NCBI RefSeq assembly: GCF_944387275.1
Contig: NZ_CALXEG010000005.1
Location: 1 to 64,000 of the forward strand
Direction: 5' to 3'
Origin: an uncultured Pseudoflavonifractor sp.
GTDB lineage: Bacteria > Bacillota > Clostridia > Oscillospirales > Oscillospiraceae
Length of the DNA stretch: 64,000 nt
Shown: one piece after another, positions 17,936 through 26,227 of the stretch
Layout of the letters: the number at the start of each line of letters is the position of its first letter
How positions within the stretch are numbered: the stretch's first letter is position 1
Notes under the pieces: model-generated
Told to the model about the DNA's origin: nothing
What the model saw: the letters and a program-made list of their open reading frames with translations, nothing else
Database searches by the model: none
Position numbers and translations under genes: made by a program

Positions 17936-20900
17936 TCAGATGGTGGTGATATCGATGGGACGCAGGTCGGCGCTGCGGCCCTGCTCCCGGACGGTGAGGA
18001 TGGCCCGGGCGGTATCGATGGCGGTGACGCAGGGCACCGAGTGCTCCACGGCGGAGCGGCGGATCTTGAAGCCGTCGGAGCTGTGCTTGCGGCCCCGGGT
18101 GGGGGTGTTGATGACCAGGTCCACAGAGCCGGAGGCGATCATGTCCAGGATGTTGGGGTGGGCCTCGGACACACGGGCCACACGGCGGCACTTGACCCCG
18201 GCAGCCTCCAGGGCGTCGGCGGTGCCGGAGGTGGCCAGAATCTCAATGCCCATGTCGGCCATTCCCCGGGCAATGCCCACGATCTCGCCCTTGTCCTCGT
18301 CCTTCACGGTGACGATGACCCGGCCGTCCCGCTTGGGCACCTTCATGTTGGCGCCCTTGAAGGCCTTCAGCAGGGCCTGGGGGAAGGACTCGGCCAGGCC
18401 CAGACACTCGCCGGTGGACTTCATCTCAGGGCCAAGGCCGGTGTCCACGTCGGTCAGCTTCTCAAAGGAGAACACGGGCATCTTCACGGCGTAGTAGCTG
18501 GCCTCGGGGTAGATGCCGGTGCCGTAACCCAGGTCCTTCAGCTTCTGGCCCAGCATGACCTTGGTGGCCAGGTCGATGATGGGCACGCCGGTGACCTTGG
18601 AGATATAGGGGATGGTGCGGGAGGAGCGGGGGTTGACCTCAATGACGTAGATCTCGTCGTTGTAGAGGATATACTGGGCGTTGATGAGGCCGATGACCCC
18701 CAGGTGCCTGGCCATGTCCCGGGTGTAGCGCAGGATCATGTCCTTGTGCTTGTCCTCCAGGTGGAGAGGGGGATAGACGGCAATGGAGTCGCCGGAGTGG
18801 ACGCCGGAGCGCTCCACGTGCTCCATGATGCCGGGGAGCAGGATGTCCTCCCCGTCGAACACGCCGTCCACCTCCAACTCCCGGCCCATCAGGTACTTGT
18901 CCACCAGAATGGGGTGCTCCTGGACGGTCATGTTGATGATCTTCATGAAGTCGATGATGTTCTTGTCGGAGTAGGCGATCTCCATGCCCTGGCCGCCCAG
19001 CACGTAGGAGGGCCGGACCAGCACGGGGTAGCCCAGCTCCTTGGCGGCGGTGAGGGCCTCCTCGGTGGTGAATACGGTGCGGCCCTTGGCCCGGGGGATG
19101 CCGCACTGCTCCAGAATCTCGTCAAACCGCTCCCGGTCCTCGGCGGCGTCCACACCGTCGGCCGGGGTGCCCAGGATGGGCACGCCCATGTCGGTGAGGG
19201 CCTGGGCCAGCTTGATGGCGGTCTGGCCGCCGAACTGGACCACCGCGCCCCAGGGCTTCTCCAGCTCCACCACGGCCTCCACGTCCTCTGGGGTCAGAGG
19301 CTCGAAGTACAGCTTGTCGGCCACGTCGAAATCGGTAGACACGGTCTCCGGGTTGTTGTTGATGATGATGGTCTCATAGCCCAGGCGCTTGAAGGCCCAG
19401 ACAGAGTGGACCGAGCAGTAGTCGAACTCAATGCCCTGGCCGATGCGGATGGGGCCGGAGCCCAGCACCAGCACCTTCTTCCGCTCGCTGGCGCCCTCGG
19501 TGCGGTGGGGGGCGGCGGTGGCGGCGGCGAGATAGGGGGCCTCGGGGATGTGGGGGGCCAGCTCGCCCACGTTGGGCATGTGGAGCTCCTCAGCGGCCTC
19601 GTTCTCCTCGTCGTAGGTGGAGTAGTAATAGGGGGTCTGGGCCTCAAACTCGGCGGCGCAGGTGTCCACCATCTTGAAGGCAGGCTTGATGCCGCAGCTC
19701 TCCCGCAGGGCCTTGATCTCCTTCCGCTCCTTGCCGGACAGGGCGGCGATCCAGGCGTCGGAGAAGCCCATCTCCTTGGCCTGGCGCAGGGTGTCGGCGT
19801 CCAGGTGGCCGTGGTCCAGCCGGTCCTCCATGTCCACGATGAGCTTGAACCGGTCCAGGAACCACAGGTCGTACTTGGTGATCTTGTTGATCTTCTCAGG
19901 GGAGAAGCCCCGGCGCAGGGCCTCGGCCACCACGAAGAGCCGCTGGTCGTCGATGTTCACCAGCCGCTCCTCGATCTCCTCGGTGTACAGCTCGTCCAGG
20001 CCGGGCAGGCGCAGGGACTTCACCGGCAGCTCCAGGGAGCGGATGGCCTTCATCAGAGCGCCCTCAAAGGAGTTGCCGATGGCCATGACCTCGCCGGTGG
20101 CCTTCATCTGGGTGCCCAGGGTGCGGCTGGCGGTGGTGAACTTGTCGAAGGGCAGGCGGGGGATCTTCAGGACGCCGTAGTCCAGGGTGGGCTCAAAGCA
20201 GGCGGTGGTCTTGCCGGTGACCGCGTTGGGGATCTCGTCCAGGGTGTAGCCCAGGGCGATCTTGGCGGCCACCTTGGCGATGGGGTAGCCGGTGGCCTTG
20301 GAGGCCAGGGCGGAGGAGCGGCTCACACGGGGGTTGACCTCGATGACCGCATACTCGAAGGAGTCGGGATTCAGGGCCAGCTGCACGTTGCAGCCGCCCT
20401 CGATCTCCAGAGCGGAGATGATGTCCAGGGAGGCCTTGCGGAGCATCTGGAACTCCTTGTTGGCCAGGGTCTGGGTGGGGGCCACCACGATGGAGTCGCC
20501 GGTGTGGACGCCCACGGGGTCGATGTTCTCCATGGAGCAGATCTGGATCACGTTGCCGGCGGAGTCCCGCATGACCTCGAACTCGATCTCCTTCCAGCCG
20601 GAGATGCACCGCTCGATGAGCACCTGGCCCACCCGGCTCAGGTGGATGCCCCGGTCGGCGATCTCCCGGAGGGAGGGCTCGTCGTAGGCAATACCGCCGC
20701 CGGTGCCGCCCAGGGTGTAGGCGGGGCGGACGATGACGGGGTAGCCGATGGAGGCGGCAAAGGCCACCGCGTCCTCCACGCTCTCCACCACGTCACTGGT
20801 GACGCAGGGCTGGCCGATGGCCTCCATGGCGTCCTTGAAGCCCTGCCGGTCCTCCGCCTTGCGGATGGACTCGGGGCTGGTGCCCAGCAGGCGGACGCCG

Positions 20901-21232
20901 TACTTCTGCAGAATGCCCTGCTCGTGGAGGTTCATGGCCAGGTTCAGGCCGGTCTGACCGCCCAGGGTGGGCAGGATGGAGTCGGGCCGCTCCTTCTCGA
21001 TGACCTGCTCCACGCTGGCCAGGTTCAGGGGCTCGATATACACATGATCGGCGATGTCCTTGTCGGTCATGATGGTGGCGGGGTTGGAGTTGACCAGCAC
21101 CACCTCCACGCCCTCTTCCTTCAGGGCCCGGCAGGCCTGGGTGCCGGCGTAGTCGAACTCAGCGGCCTGACCGATGACGATGGGGCCGGAGCCCAGCACC
21201 AGCACCTTCTTGATATTCGGATTCTTGGGCAT
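17936..21232 (-). CDS. carB: Carbamoyl-phosphate synthase large subunit
   Basis: Makes carbamoyl phosphate from bicarbonate, ATP and ammonia passed from CarA, feeding pyrimidine and arginine synthesis. At 1098 residues it has the full double ATP-grasp length: first half starting [20 protein letters not shown], second half restarting near residue 575 with [20 protein letters not shown], and a C-terminal MGS-like allosteric domain ([18 protein letters not shown]). [20 protein letters not shown] and [19 protein letters not shown] are the paired ATP-grasp signatures. ATG overlaps the carA stop by one base (TAATG), giving translational coupling. Confidence 0.98.
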   Translation of the reverse strand: MPKNPNIKKVLVLGSGPIVIGQAAEFDYAGTQACRALKEEGVEVVLVNSNPATIMTDKDIADHVYIEPLNLASVEQVIEKERPDSILPTLGGQTGLNLAMNLHEQGILQKYGVRLLGTSPESIRKAEDRQGFKDAMEAIGQPCVTSDVVESVEDAVAFAASIGYPVIVRPAYTLGGTGGGIAYDEPSLREIADRGIHLSRVGQVLIERCISGWKEIEFEVMRDSAGNVIQICSMENIDPVGVHTGDSIVVAPTQTLANKEFQMLRKASLDIISALEIEGGCNVQLALNPDSFEYAVIEVNPRVSRSSALASKATGYPIAKVAAKIALGYTLDEIPNAVTGKTTACFEPTLDYGVLKIPRLPFDKFTTASRTLGTQMKATGEVMAIGNSFEGALMKAIRSLELPVKSLRLPGLDELYTEEIEERLVNIDDQRLFVVAEALRRGFSPEKINKITKYDLWFLDRFKLIVDMEDRLDHGHLDADTLRQAKEMGFSDAWIAALSGKERKEIKALRESCGIKPAFKMVDTCAAEFEAQTPYYYSTYDEENEAAEELHMPNVGELAPHIPEAPYLAAATAAPHRTEGASERKKVLVLGSGPIRIGQGIEFDYCSVHSVWAFKRLGYETIIINNNPETVSTDFDVADKLYFEPLTPEDVEAVVELEKPWGAVVQFGGQTAIKLAQALTDMGVPILGTPADGVDAAEDRERFDEILEQCGIPRAKGRTVFTTEEALTAAKELGYPVLVRPSYVLGGQGMEIAYSDKNIIDFMKIINMTVQEHPILVDKYLMGRELEVDGVFDGEDILLPGIMEHVERSGVHSGDSIAVYPPLHLEDKHKDMILRYTRDMARHLGVIGLINAQYILYNDEIYVIEVNPRSSRTIPYISKVTGVPIIDLATKVMLGQKLKDLGYGTGIYPEASYYAVKMPVFSFEKLTDVDTGLGPEMKSTGECLGLAESFPQALLKAFKGANMKVPKRDGRVIVTVKDEDKGEIVGIARGMADMGIEILATSGTADALEAAGVKCRRVARVSEAHPNILDMIASGSVDLVINTPTRGRKHSSDGFKIRRSAVEHSVPCVTAIDTARAILTVREQGRSADLRPIDITTI

Positions 21233-22323
21233 TACCGCGCCCCTCCCTTCTGCTTCATCATGTCCACAAAGTTGTCAAACAGATACTCGGTATCCATGGG
21301 TCCGGGGGAGGCCTCCGGGTGGAACTGGACGGTGAAACAGTTAGGCCGCTTGTATTTCAGGCCCTCCACGCTGCCCTCGTTCACGTTCACGTGGGATATC
21401 TCGGCCACCGCCGGGTCCACGCTCTCCTTGGTGACCACATAGCCGTGGTTCTGGCTGGTGATATAGGCCCGGCCGTGCTCCAGGTCCTTCACCGGGTGGT
21501 TGCCGCCCCGGTGGCCGAAGCGCATCTTCCGGGTCTGGGCGCCGGTGGCCAGGGCCAGCAGCTGGTGGCCCAGGCAGACGGCGAAGAGGGGCAGGTCGGA
21601 CTGGTAGAGCTTCTTCACCTCTTCGATGATGGCGGTGTTGTCCGCCGGGTCGCCGGGGCCGTTGGACAGCATCACGCCGTCAAAGCCGCCGGAGAGGACG
21701 GTGTCGGCAGGGGTGTGGGCGGGATACACCGTGACCTGGCAGCCCCGCTTCTGGAGGCAGCGGATCATGTTCTCCTTCACGCCGTAGTCCATCAGGGCCA
21801 CCCGCAGCTGCTGTTCCCCCATGGCGGGGTACACCTGGGGCGCCTTGCGGGTCACGGCCTCCACCGTGCCCTCCACCCGGTAGGCCTTGATCTTCTCCAG
21901 ACAGTCCTGGACAGAAAAATGCTCCGCACAGGTGATCATGCCGTTCATGGTCCCCTCGCTGCGGAGTATTCTCGTCAGTGCGCGGGTGTCCACGCCCTCA
22001 ATACCGGTGATATCATATTGTTTCAGGTACTCGTTCAGGCCGCCCTCGCAGCGGAAATTGCTGCCCCGGGTGGTGAGATGGCGGACAATAAAGGCCTCCG
22101 CCCAGGGACGGGAGGACTCGTTGTCCTCGTGGTTCACGCCGTAATTGCCGATAAGGGGATAGGACATCACAATGCCCTGTCCGGCGTAGGAGGGATCGGT
22201 CAGGATCTCCTGATAGCCCGTCATAGAGGTGTTGAACACCATCTCGCACACACGGTCCGCGGTGGAGCCGATGCTGCGGCCCACGAAGGTCATGCCGTTG
22301 GCCAGGATCAAGGTCGCTTTCAT
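21232..22323 (-). CDS. carA: Carbamoyl-phosphate synthase small subunit (glutamine amidotransferase)
   Basis: Hydrolyses glutamine and channels ammonia to CarB. The 363 residues have the N-terminal CPSase_sm_chain domain ([19 protein letters not shown]) and a C-terminal class I amidotransferase domain with SNGPGDP, the nucleophile in [10 protein letters not shown] and the His/Glu pair in FHPEASPGP. The start at 22323 is chosen by family alignment; a GTG four codons upstream and an ATG ten codons upstream lack good ribosome binding sites. First gene of carAB, behind a hairpin-rich leader. Confidence 0.96.
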   Translation of the reverse strand: MKATLILANGMTFVGRSIGSTADRVCEMVFNTSMTGYQEILTDPSYAGQGIVMSYPLIGNYGVNHEDNESSRPWAEAFIVRHLTTRGSNFRCEGGLNEYLKQYDITGIEGVDTRALTRILRSEGTMNGMITCAEHFSVQDCLEKIKAYRVEGTVEAVTRKAPQVYPAMGEQQLRVALMDYGVKENMIRCLQKRGCQVTVYPAHTPADTVLSGGFDGVMLSNGPGDPADNTAIIEEVKKLYQSDLPLFAVCLGHQLLALATGAQTRKMRFGHRGGNHPVKDLEHGRAYITSQNHGYVVTKESVDPAVAEISHVNVNEGSVEGLKYKRPNCFTVQFHPEASPGPMDTEYLFDNFVDMMKQKGGAR

Positions 22324-22401
22324 CGTTTGTATCACGCCTTTCGTTCCTATCATTCGCTGTCAGAGCGCAAAAATATGCCGAAATCTCTTCCATGCTACAC
22401 G

Positions 22402-22426
22402 AAAGGGAACCGAAACGGTTCCCTTT
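22402..22426 (-). promoter_or_regulatory. Leader hairpin upstream of carA, possible attenuator
   Basis: AAAGGGAACCG and CGGTTCCCTTT form a perfect 11-bp stem with a three-base loop in the carAB leader RNA, about 80 bases before the start codon. A second stem, TGCCC/GGGCA, lies just upstream (22436-22463). The T-run after the hairpin is only three bases, so a full terminator is uncertain. Some Firmicutes control pyrimidine genes by PyrR attenuation, but no PyrR-binding sequence could be confirmed here. Confidence 0.4.
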
Positions 22427-22487
22427 CCCATGCATTGCCCGCCGCCGCTTCCGCCGGAGGGCACTCTGACAGTCTGTTATCTTATTG

Positions 22488-22517
22488 ATTGTACTCTACT
22501 TGGCCCGTTTTGGGCAA
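22488..22517 (-). promoter_or_regulatory. Probable carAB promoter
   Basis: On the minus strand: -35 TTGCCC (22512-22517), 18-base spacer, -10 TACAAT (22488-22493). It predicts a leader of about 155 bases before carA. The remaining stretch to 22643 is AT-rich and holds no recognised gene. Confidence 0.5.
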
Positions 22518-22643
22518 CTGTCTTTTTTCAGCATAAGTAAAAATCGTAATTTTATACAAAATAGCCCCTGGAATCTGGCTTTTCTGCTGGTAAACCGGTC
22601 TCTTTATTCAAAAATCTTTGTATGCAGCAAAATTATTTTTTGC

Positions 22644-23492
22644 TCACCCATCCTCTCCGGACGCCAAGTCCAACACCACCAGCTCGGGCCGGTTGAACAG
22701 GCGCGGGATCCGGGTGCTCTCCCTGGCCAGCCCCCGGCTGACCACCATGACCTGCTTCCCCAGGTCATACCGTCCGCCGGCGTACTTGGGGAACAGCCCC
22801 TGGTTGGGGGCCAGCAGGCCGTTGATGAGCCCGGGCACCCGCCACTGACCGCCGTGGGCATGGCCCGCCACGGTCAGGTCGAAGCCATATCGTATGTACT
22901 CCTCCACCCGCTCGGGCCTGTGGGTCACCAGGATGGTGAAACGGCTCCCATCCGCCGCCGCGCCCACCTCTGCCAGCTGCTCTGTCCACGCCGCCGCGCC
23001 CACCGCCGGGTCGTCCACACCGCAGATGCGCAGCTTCTGGCCGTTGAGCGCCACGTCTTCCCAGTTCCCCGCCAGCACCACCGCGCCGCAGTCCGCCATG
23101 TTCTCCCTGATCTTCTCCACCCGGCCGCTCCAGAACTCGTGGTTCCCGGTGACATAGTAGGTGGGGTACTGCTCCGCCAGGGCCCGCACCACCGTGTAGG
23201 CGTTCTCCACGGGCAGGCTGGGGTCGTCATCCACAATGTCGCCCCCCAGCAGCACCAGGTCGGGCGCCTCCGCCGCCACCGCGTCCAGCAGGTCCCGCTG
23301 GGCAGGGCCGTAGTCGCAGCAGTGGAGGTCGGTGATCAGCGCCACCCGCACGCTGCCGCTCAGCTTTTCGCTTTCGATCCGGTAGTGGGGCACGGTCAGC
23401 CGGCTGTCGAGCCCCGCAGCCAGGCCCACCACAGCCGCCGCCAGCACGCCGGCACAGATCAGTCTCTTTTTCCGCTTGGTAATGGGAAGCAC
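22644..23492 (-). CDS. Membrane-anchored calcineurin-like metallophosphoesterase (YkuE/YaeI type)
   Basis: A predicted two-metal phosphoesterase with an N-terminal signal anchor (KRKKRLICAGVLAAAVVGLA). Metal and catalytic motifs are all present in order: ITDLHCCD, LGGDIVDD, VTGNHEFW, LVTHRPER and AGHAHGGQW. YkuE-like relatives act on lipid or wall precursors, but the substrate here is unknown. The start is uncertain: the frame is open to a GTG at 23567 with no ribosome binding site; GTG 23492 lies inside a strong GGGGAGG; the codon best spaced from that GGGGAGG is ATT 23483. The body of the protein is not affected. Confidence 0.85.
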   Translation of the reverse strand: MLPITKRKKRLICAGVLAAAVVGLAAGLDSRLTVPHYRIESEKLSGSVRVALITDLHCCDYGPAQRDLLDAVAAEAPDLVLLGGDIVDDDPSLPVENAYTVVRALAEQYPTYYVTGNHEFWSGRVEKIRENMADCGAVVLAGNWEDVALNGQKLRICGVDDPAVGAAAWTEQLAEVGAAADGSRFTILVTHRPERVEEYIRYGFDLTVAGHAHGGQWRVPGLINGLLAPNQGLFPKYAGGRYDLGKQVMVVSRGLARESTRIPRLFNRPELVVLDLASGEDG

Positions 23493-23733
23493 CTCCCCGG
23501 CATATTTGTCTCTTATTTTATGTGCTTCTCCCCCTTTCGTCAACGCCGGGCATCCCCTTTTCCCCACTTCTTCGTCTCTTTCGCGCGTTGCATCAAGCGG
23601 GTATTTTGTTATGTTTTTTAGATCTTATGAGAATTTTTCTTATATAATCTTTATATCTGTAACTTTTCCTGGTATATCTGCTGTCCGGACGGCCATACTG
23701 ACATTGATCAAGCTCTATGCGGGAGGTCTTTCC

Positions 23734-24417
23734 ATGATCATTGCCTTTCTGCGCACCATTATCCTCTATATTCTCATCATTGCCGGAGTGCGGCTCATGG
23801 GCAAACGGCAGGTGGGCGAGCTGGAGCCGTCTGAGCTGGTGCTGGCCCTGCTCATCGCGGATCTGGCCGCCGTGCCCATGCAGGATTTCGGCATTCCCCT
23901 GCTCTCGGGCATTATCCCCATCCTCACCCTGCTGTGCATCACCATGGCCATCTCCGTGCTCACCATGCGCAGCGTGCGATTCCGGGCCGTCATCTGCGGC
24001 AGGCCCAGCATCATTGTGGAGGACGGGAAGATCGTGCAAAAAGAGATGAAGCGGAACCGGTTCACCGTGGATGAGCTGATGGAGGAGCTGCGGATGAAGG
24101 GGGTCACTGATATCTCCACCGTCAAGTACGCCATTCTGGAGACCAACGGCCAGATCTCCGTGCTGCCCCGGGCCGGAGACCTGCCGGTCACTGCCGCCCA
24201 GATGGGCATCCAGACCGCTGATCCGGGCCTGCCGGTGGTGGTTATCAACGACGGCAGAGTGCTGGACCACAACCTCCGTGCCAGGGGGCTCAACCGCACC
24301 TGGCTGGACCGTCAGCTGGAGGCCCACAAGATAAAATCCGCCGGGGACGTGTTCCTGCTCACGGTAGACGGGCAGAATCAGGTCTATCTGGCCCGAAAGG
24401 ACGTGACTGCCACGTGA
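23734..24417 (+). CDS. DUF421 (YetF/YdfR-type) membrane protein
   Basis: A 227-residue inner-membrane protein of the DUF421/YetF family. Three N-terminal helices include the family segment GVRLMGKRQVGELEPSEL, followed by a cytoplasmic domain with GRPSIIVEDGKI and RFTVDELMEELRMKGV. Family members are linked to spore or envelope physiology, without a firm biochemical role. ATG 23734 follows GGGAGG; upstream in-frame codons run into the divergent spacer. Its GTGA end overlaps the next gene's start, so the two are co-translated. Confidence 0.88.
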   Translation: MIIAFLRTIILYILIIAGVRLMGKRQVGELEPSELVLALLIADLAAVPMQDFGIPLLSGIIPILTLLCITMAISVLTMRSVRFRAVICGRPSIIVEDGKIVQKEMKRNRFTVDELMEELRMKGVTDISTVKYAILETNGQISVLPRAGDLPVTAAQMGIQTADPGLPVVVINDGRVLDHNLRARGLNRTWLDRQLEAHKIKSAGDVFLLTVDGQNQVYLARKDVTAT

Positions 24418-24794
24418 GACGGCTGTGGATCGCCTGCGGCATTCTGGCCGCCCTCTTTGCCGCCACCCTGTACAACGCCAGCTACCTGGACCGGCTCACC
24501 GCCTCCCTGGCCGACCAGCTCACCCAGGCAGAGGCCCGGGCGGAGGCGGGCGACTGGGGCCAGGCTGCCCGCCTCACAGATGCCGCCTTTCAGGACTGGG
24601 ACGCCCACACGCTCTACCTCCACGTGCTCCTCCGCCACGCCGACACCGATGACATCAACAGCGGCTTTCAGGAGGTGGGGGAGTTCATCGCCTGTCAGGA
24701 GAGCGGCGAGTATTCCGCCGCCAATGCCCGGCTCATCACCCAGATCCGCCTGCTCTATGAGGCCGAGCAGCTCTCTCTGAAAAATATTCTCTGA
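24414..24794 (+). CDS. DUF4363 family protein
   Basis: A 126-residue protein with an N-terminal membrane anchor (about 3-20) and a helical extracytoplasmic domain (25-120), rich in Ala and acidic residues, matching the small DUF4363 family that commonly follows DUF421 genes in Clostridia. The start is GTG 24414, overlapping the upstream stop codon by four bases. Function unknown; it is presumably a partner of the DUF421 protein. Confidence 0.75.
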   Translation: MRRLWIACGILAALFAATLYNASYLDRLTASLADQLTQAEARAEAGDWGQAARLTDAAFQDWDAHTLYLHVLLRHADTDDINSGFQEVGEFIACQESGEYSAANARLITQIRLLYEAEQLSLKNIL

Positions 24795-24810
24795 TCTATA
24801 TCAGATTTTT
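24790..24810 (+). terminator. Terminator overlapping the DUF4363 stop codon
   Basis: TCTGAT-CTAT-ATCAGA followed by TTTTT. The TGA stop of the DUF4363 gene is part of the left arm. Confidence 0.65.
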
Positions 24811-24850
24811 CTCCCCCAGAGGGGCCGGCCCGGTCTCTCCGGGGGAGTTT
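24811..24850 (+). terminator. Second, GC-rich hairpin after the DUF421-DUF4363 operon
   Basis: CTCCCCC (24811-24817) pairs with GGGGGAG (24841-24847), followed by TTTG. Probably a backup terminator. Confidence 0.55.
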
Positions 24851-25066
24851 GTCCCTGTAAAGGCCATATCCTCTCGGACTATATGCTCTGCCAGTCTTTT
24901 TTGGTGAAGACAAAGCCGCACTGTTTTTGCATATTTGATATCCGCAGCCAGCGGGTGATGTCGCGCTTTGCAGACGGATGGACGTCATCGATCGACCTGA
25001 CTGCCGGAGAAAAACGAAAAATGCCCACAGGGTTTCTCCATGAAACTCCGCGGGCATTCTTTCTTT
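24851..25066. other. Intergenic region with a candidate terminator hairpin
   Basis: No supported gene. AATGCCC (25020-25026) and GGGCATT (25052-25058) form a stem with an inner GGTTTC/GAAACT pairing. It has T-runs on both sides, so it may be a second terminator for the tRNA transcript or a terminator in the plus direction. Confidence 0.45.
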
Positions 25067-25069
25067 TAC

Positions 25070-25115
25070 TTCAGGAAAAAGAAAAACCCTAGAACCGTTG
25101 AGGCTCTAGGGTTTC
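25070..25115 (-). terminator. Terminator of the tRNA-Gln transcript
   Basis: AAACCCTAGA and TCTAGGGTTT form a 10-bp stem immediately after the tRNA. On the minus strand it is followed by TTTTTCTTTTT. Confidence 0.8.
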
Positions 25116-25119
25116 TTCT

Positions 25120-25193
25120 TGGCAGCGGGAGAAGGATTCGAACCCTCACATACAGAGTCAGAGTCTGCTGTGCTACCCTTACACAATCCCGCT
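25120..25193 (-). tRNA. tRNA-Gln (anticodon CTG)
   Basis: A 74-base tRNA on the minus strand folding into a full cloverleaf: 7-bp acceptor stem AGCGGGA/TCCCGCT, D arm GTGT/GCAC, anticodon stem GCAGA/TCTGT with loop CTCTGAC giving anticodon CTG (reads CAG), T arm GAGGG-TTCGAAT-CCTTC, discriminator G and an encoded CCA end. Single gene with its own consensus promoter and terminator. Confidence 0.93.
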
Positions 25194-25234
25194 ATTTCTT
25201 TCGCGCTCTCGCATCACTCGCAAGCGCAGGATTT

Positions 25235-25262
25235 ATTATACCAGAATCTCGCGATTTGTCAA
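25235..25262 (-). promoter_or_regulatory. Promoter of tRNA-Gln
   Basis: Perfect consensus hexamers on the minus strand, TTGACA (25257-25262) and TATAAT (25235-25240), with a 16-base spacer, placed about 40 bases before the tRNA 5' end. Confidence 0.85.
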
Positions 25263-25365
25263 GCATGTTTTTCAAATATTTTTTATTTTTTCGTCACGCA
25301 ACATTTTATCCTTTTTCTCTGCATTTTCCTTCTCTTTTCAGGCCAATTTGTCTCTGTTTTTCAAT
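25263..25365. other. AT-rich spacer
   Basis: Separates the tRNA promoter from the terminator of the small basic gene. No feature recognised. Confidence 0.5.
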
Positions 25366-25412
25366 ATAAAAAGCCGCCCGGAAGAAGGGTACACCCTCCT
25401 CCGGACGGCTCT
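25366..25412 (-). terminator. Terminator after the 40-codon gene
   Basis: On the minus strand AGCCGTCCGG pairs with CCGGGCGGCT around a 19-base loop, followed by TTTTTATATTG. It starts ten bases after the stop codon. Confidence 0.8.
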
Positions 25413-25421
25413 CTCTGCGGC

Positions 25422-25544
25422 TCAGTACTGCTCGGGACGGCTGCTCTTGTTCTGAGCCTGGTCCTTCTTCTTGTTCTGGGGATTCTGGCCGTTGGTCTTA
25501 TCCTGGGGATCCATGTTGGTTTTGTTCTGCTTCTCGTTCTGCAT
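25422..25544 (-). CDS. 40-residue Gln/Asn/Lys-rich small protein
   Basis: Small hypothetical protein beginning MQNEKQNKTNMDPQDK and ending SSRPEQY. It is almost entirely hydrophilic, with repeated QN, NK and KK and no aromatic residues until the last position, so it is probably disordered. ATG 25544 has a GAGGTGA-type ribosome binding site, and a strong terminator follows directly, both supporting a real gene. Similar low-complexity Asn/Gln/Lys proteins are scattered in Clostridia with no known role. It stands divergent from nrdR. Confidence 0.6.
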   Translation of the reverse strand: MQNEKQNKTNMDPQDKTNGQNPQNKKKDQAQNKSSRPEQY

Positions 25545-25720
25545 AAAGCTCACCTCGCTTTCACTGGCCCTATTATTCCCGCCGTCCCCCGGAAACTATA
25601 CGAAAAAATTCCGCTTCACACAAAAATTTTTCCAAATAGTAATACCACATCCGTCCCACCCGTGTTATACTTTCTTATAAGATAACCCACACGATATTTT
25701 TCAGCGAGGAGGAGTCGGCT

Positions 25721-26176
25721 ATGAAATGCCCCTTCTGTTCCAATCCCGAGAGCAAGGTGGTGGATTCCCGCCCTTCGGATGAAGGCGCCAGCATCCGCCG
25801 TCGCCGGGAATGCCTGGTGTGCCACAGGCGCTTTACCACATATGAGACCATGGAGAGCCTTCCCATGGTGGTGATAAAAAAGGACGGCAGCCGTCAGACC
25901 TTTGACAAGAGCAAACTGCTCAACAGCATGCTCCGGGCCTGTGAGAAGCGCACCGTCCCCTTTGACACCCTCAACCACATTGCCGACGAGATCGAGCTCA
26001 CCCTCCAGAACGAGATGGACCGGGAGATCCCCTCCGCCCGTATCGGCGAGCTGGTCATGGAAAAGCTCAAGGATGTGGACGAGGTCTCCTATGTCCGCTT
26101 TGCCTCTGTGTACCGCCAGTTCAAGGACATCAGCACCTTTATGGAGGAGCTGAACAAACTGCTCAAGGAGCGCTGA
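25721..26176 (+). CDS. nrdR: Transcriptional repressor NrdR
   Basis: Zinc-finger/ATP-cone regulator that represses ribonucleotide reductase genes when dATP is high. The 151 residues show the zinc ribbon CPFC...CLVC (3-34) with the [17 protein letters not shown] signature, then the ATP-cone from about 46 ([16 protein letters not shown]). Length and order are those of the family. ATG 25721 follows GAGGAGGAG. Monocistronic, followed by a bidirectional terminator. Confidence 0.97.
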   Translation: MKCPFCSNPESKVVDSRPSDEGASIRRRRECLVCHRRFTTYETMESLPMVVIKKDGSRQTFDKSKLLNSMLRACEKRTVPFDTLNHIADEIELTLQNEMDREIPSARIGELVMEKLKDVDEVSYVRFASVYRQFKDISTFMEELNKLLKER

Positions 26177-26186
26177 GCCCATCAAT

Positions 26187-26225
26187 AAAGCAGCAGAGGC
26201 CGCGTTGCGGCCTCTGCTGCTTTTC
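26187..26225. terminator. Bidirectional terminator between nrdR and the vWA-tubulin-GTPase operon
   Basis: AAAGCAGCAGAGGCCGC (26187-26203) is perfectly complementary to 26207-26223 with a three-base loop and T-runs on both strands. It ends the large operon two bases after its last stop codon. Confidence 0.88.
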
Positions 26226-26227
26226 TG

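Noticed and set aside
17825..21442. Long plus-strand frame opposite carB
   Set aside because: Antisense shadow of a conserved housekeeping gene; the composition is dominated by Gly/His/Val/Leu with no domains.
24883..25092. Short plus-strand frame before the tRNA
   Set aside because: Overlaps terminator hairpins, lacks a ribosome binding site and shows no protein-like pattern.
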